Shown: positions 5,873-7,494 of the stretch, piece by piece
Position numbering within the stretch: position 1 is the first letter of the stretch
Layout of the letters: each line of letters starts with the position of its first letter
Assembly (NCBI GenBank): GCA_021772695.1
Contig: JAJFLL010000323.1
Coordinates: 1-7,494 of the forward strand
DNA from: Deltaproteobacteria bacterium
GTDB lineage: Bacteria > UBA10199 > DSSB01
Length of the DNA: 7,494 nucleotides
Direction of reading: 5' to 3'
The notes under the pieces: generated by a model
What the model was told of the DNA's origin: nothing
Seen by the model: the letters and a program-made list of their open reading frames with translations, nothing else
The model's database searches: none
Made by a program: the position numbers and the translations under genes

Positions 5873-7494
5873 TTGTCTGGTCCTGCCCGAATTTGTCCCA
5901 TTCCATCTACCACAACTTTGGTCCCTGCTACGGCTTCGGCTGAAGAACTTTTGCCTTACGAGCATCTGTTTTGTGATGCCAATCACCCAGAGGCTCCGGA
6001 CCATTGGGCTAGGGAATGGGAAGATCCGGCAGTTCGCACCTCCGAAGCCAATCAACAACTCTATTTGATTATCCATTCCTTGCGCCAAGTTTTGTCTAAT
6101 CCGGAAAATTCATTGAGTGAAAGTCAAAGGCAACGTTTGGAGCAATGGGTTGAAGTGGCCCGATCTGATTCGGCTCGCCCTCTGGACCAAGCCACCTTAC
6201 AAAATTTGCAACGGATGTTTGCCGGTTTGCCCGATACGGCTCCCGAATCCTTTCGTGCGATCCGCGACCGGGTGGGCCAACCACCTCCACCGCCCGATGA
6301 ACCGACCGAAGATGCTGGTGAATCGGATTCCACTTCAGTAGGGAGTGGTCGAGAAGGAATATCTCTACGCAGTGTCGGTGTGGACTTACAAAATGACTCT
6401 CTGCTCGCCGATGGCATTCTGCGCAATATCGGGATTCCCATCGATGCCTTTGTTACGGAACAAGCCCATTTGACGCTTAGGGTTCCCTTCGAATGGAATC
6501 TCGGCGACTATGTAGGGACTATTCGACCCTTCGGTGGTATTTTTTCCACCCGCGGGATTCCCGGCAGTGGAGTGGGGGAAGTGGGCCTAGGTTGGCGAGC
6601 CGGTGTGGACGTTGGAATCACCGTACCCCAAGATGCGAATCATCAAAGTGCTGGTCTGGGTTTAGAAATTACCGGAGTGTTGCAGGCGGCCGAGGGTGCC
6701 AGTATTCCCGATCCCGCTTTAAGATTACATTTTTATCGACAGCGAGATTTAATCAATTTTGCCCTGGGTGACGCCCGACAATTCGAAGTGGGGCTACAAA
6801 CCTTTCTCAATACCCAAGAGACCTATTTGCCTTTGACCAATGATTCTTTATTGCCCGAGGCATCGCGAACTCCCTTTTCTCAAACCCAATCCGTTTTTGC
6901 CACCAGTCCCTTTCGCCTCTTGGGACTTTCGCTACGGTATTATCCCGATGGGGTTCCCCAAACTCCCCAAACCTCCGACCCCACGCGGCCTTTTGCCGAA
7001 GGGGAAGCGGCGCCGCGCATTGCGGCACTGGCCGTGGGCAATTTGATCAATCGCAATCGTCGCCGGGGTATCCCGACATTCGCCAACAGTCGAGTTTTCT
7101 TAGGACTAGAACCTTTGGGGACGCCGGGCAGCCGTGACCAATTCGACACGGTGGGCTTGGGCCTCACCGTCTTTAGTGCCTTGGATGGTTTTGGCATGGC
7201 GGCTACGGCCCAGGACCGATCGGAAATTTTACGGCGCGGCAACTGGATCGAACGGGGTGTGATGTTAGCCTTAGATGGATTGGACTTGGTCGTAGATTTA
7301 GGGCTGACCCTGGGTTCTGCTGGAGATCCCACCGGTACCACCATTGAAGAGTTGAGGGCCGAACCGGGTAGTGTCACGGATTTCGAAGGCCGTGCCGGAC
7401 AAATGGATTTGTGGTTACGCTTAGTCGAATACGCCTTAACCGGCATCGATGCCACCCAGGCCTTGGGGGAAGATTGGCAACAAGGTTCCTTGGC
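5873..7494 (+). CDS. Large uncharacterised protein, N-terminal 540 codons (runs off right edge)
   Basis: One frame stays open from the TTG at 5873 to the window end. I do not recognise a family. Residues about 24-125 are predicted helical and polar (LYLIIHSLRQVL, then Gln/Glu-rich). A linker at about 135-163 begins with five prolines (137-141) and continues acidic and Ser-rich. From about 165 onward the sequence is rich in short alternating hydrophobic/polar strands and glycine (LTLRVPFEW, AGVDVGITV, AGLGLEITGVLQ, TVGLGLTVF), which resembles an outer-membrane beta-barrel or another beta-rich fold. A barrel protein should carry a signal peptide, yet the N-terminus (MSGPARICPIP) has no hydrophobic core, although ATASAEE near 19-25 looks like a cleavage region. 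The true start may therefore be elsewhere, or a frameshift near 5841-5940 may hide it. The long coherent frame makes the gene real; identity and start are uncertain. Confidence 0.82.
   Translation, partial: MSGPARICPIPSTTTLVPATASAEELLPYEHLFCDANHPEAPDHWAREWEDPAVRTSEANQQLYLIIHSLRQVLSNPENSLSESQRQRLEQWVEVARSDSARPLDQATLQNLQRMFAGLPDTAPESFRAIRDRVGQPPPPPDEPTEDAGESDSTSVGSGREGISLRSVGVDLQNDSLLADGILRNIGIPIDAFVTEQAHLTLRVPFEWNLGDYVGTIRPFGGIFSTRGIPGSGVGEVGLGWRAGVDVGITVPQDANHQSAGLGLEITGVLQAAEGASIPDPALRLHFYRQRDLINFALGDARQFEVGLQTFLNTQETYLPLTNDSLLPEASRTPFSQTQSVFATSPFRLLGLSLRYYPDGVPQTPQTSDPTRPFAEGEAAPRIAALAVGNLINRNRRRGIPTFANSRVFLGLEPLGTPGSRDQFDTVGLGLTVFSALDGFGMAATAQDRSEILRRGNWIERGVMLALDGLDLVVDLGLTLGSAGDPTGTTIEELRAEPGSVTDFEGRAGQMDLWLRLVEYALTGIDATQALGEDWQQGSL

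Noticed and set aside
6940..7455. Minus-strand open frame (171 codons) near the right edge
   Set aside because: It is antisense to the coherent plus-strand large protein and is Pro/Ser/Lys-rich without any recognisable motif.

Overview
The window looks like chromosomal DNA from a Gram-negative, free-living bacterium. It carries a tetrapyrrole-synthesis gene (hemB), a flagellar/type III export gate gene (flhB family), a small exported peptide with a clear signal sequence, and two very long uncharacterised proteins running off both edges. Moderate base composition, a proteobacterial-type HemB and large lineage-specific helical or beta-rich proteins would suit a deltaproteobacterial/Bdellovibrionota-like lineage. 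That placement is an inference and not proven here. I see no tRNA, rRNA, CRISPR array, insertion sequence or phage gene.

Layout: (1) Positions 1-2984, minus strand: one uninterrupted reading frame of at least 994 codons, truncated by the left edge, encoding a protein I do not recognise (a hydrophobic Gly/Ala-rich segment, a Ser/Pro linker, then a long helical region). (2) Positions 2985-3163: a divergent AT-rich promoter region. (3) Positions 3164-4156, plus strand: hemB (porphobilinogen synthase), full length and with all catalytic residues, but interrupted by an in-frame TAA at codon 96. (4) Positions 4157-4316: intergenic. (5) Positions 4317-5423, plus: an FlhB/SctU export-gate protein whose self-cleavage motif reads NPVH instead of NPTH and which has no other flagellar gene beside it. 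(6) Positions 5604-5765, plus: a 53-residue secreted four-cysteine peptide with strong expression signals. (7) Positions 5873-7494, plus: the first 540 codons of a large protein with a helical N-terminal part, a Pro/acidic linker and a beta-rich region, starting with TTG and running off the right edge.

The genes do not form one operon: each is separated by about 105-180 bases. A possible common thread is regulatory. The octamer GCCGATAA, the textbook -10 sequence of flagellar sigma-28 (FliA) promoters, occurs exactly upstream of the small peptide and the right-hand gene. It occurs with one mismatch upstream of the left-hand gene and with two mismatches upstream of flhB. If real, the unknown proteins would be co-regulated with flagellar/export functions. 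The -35 halves are poor, so this remains a hypothesis.
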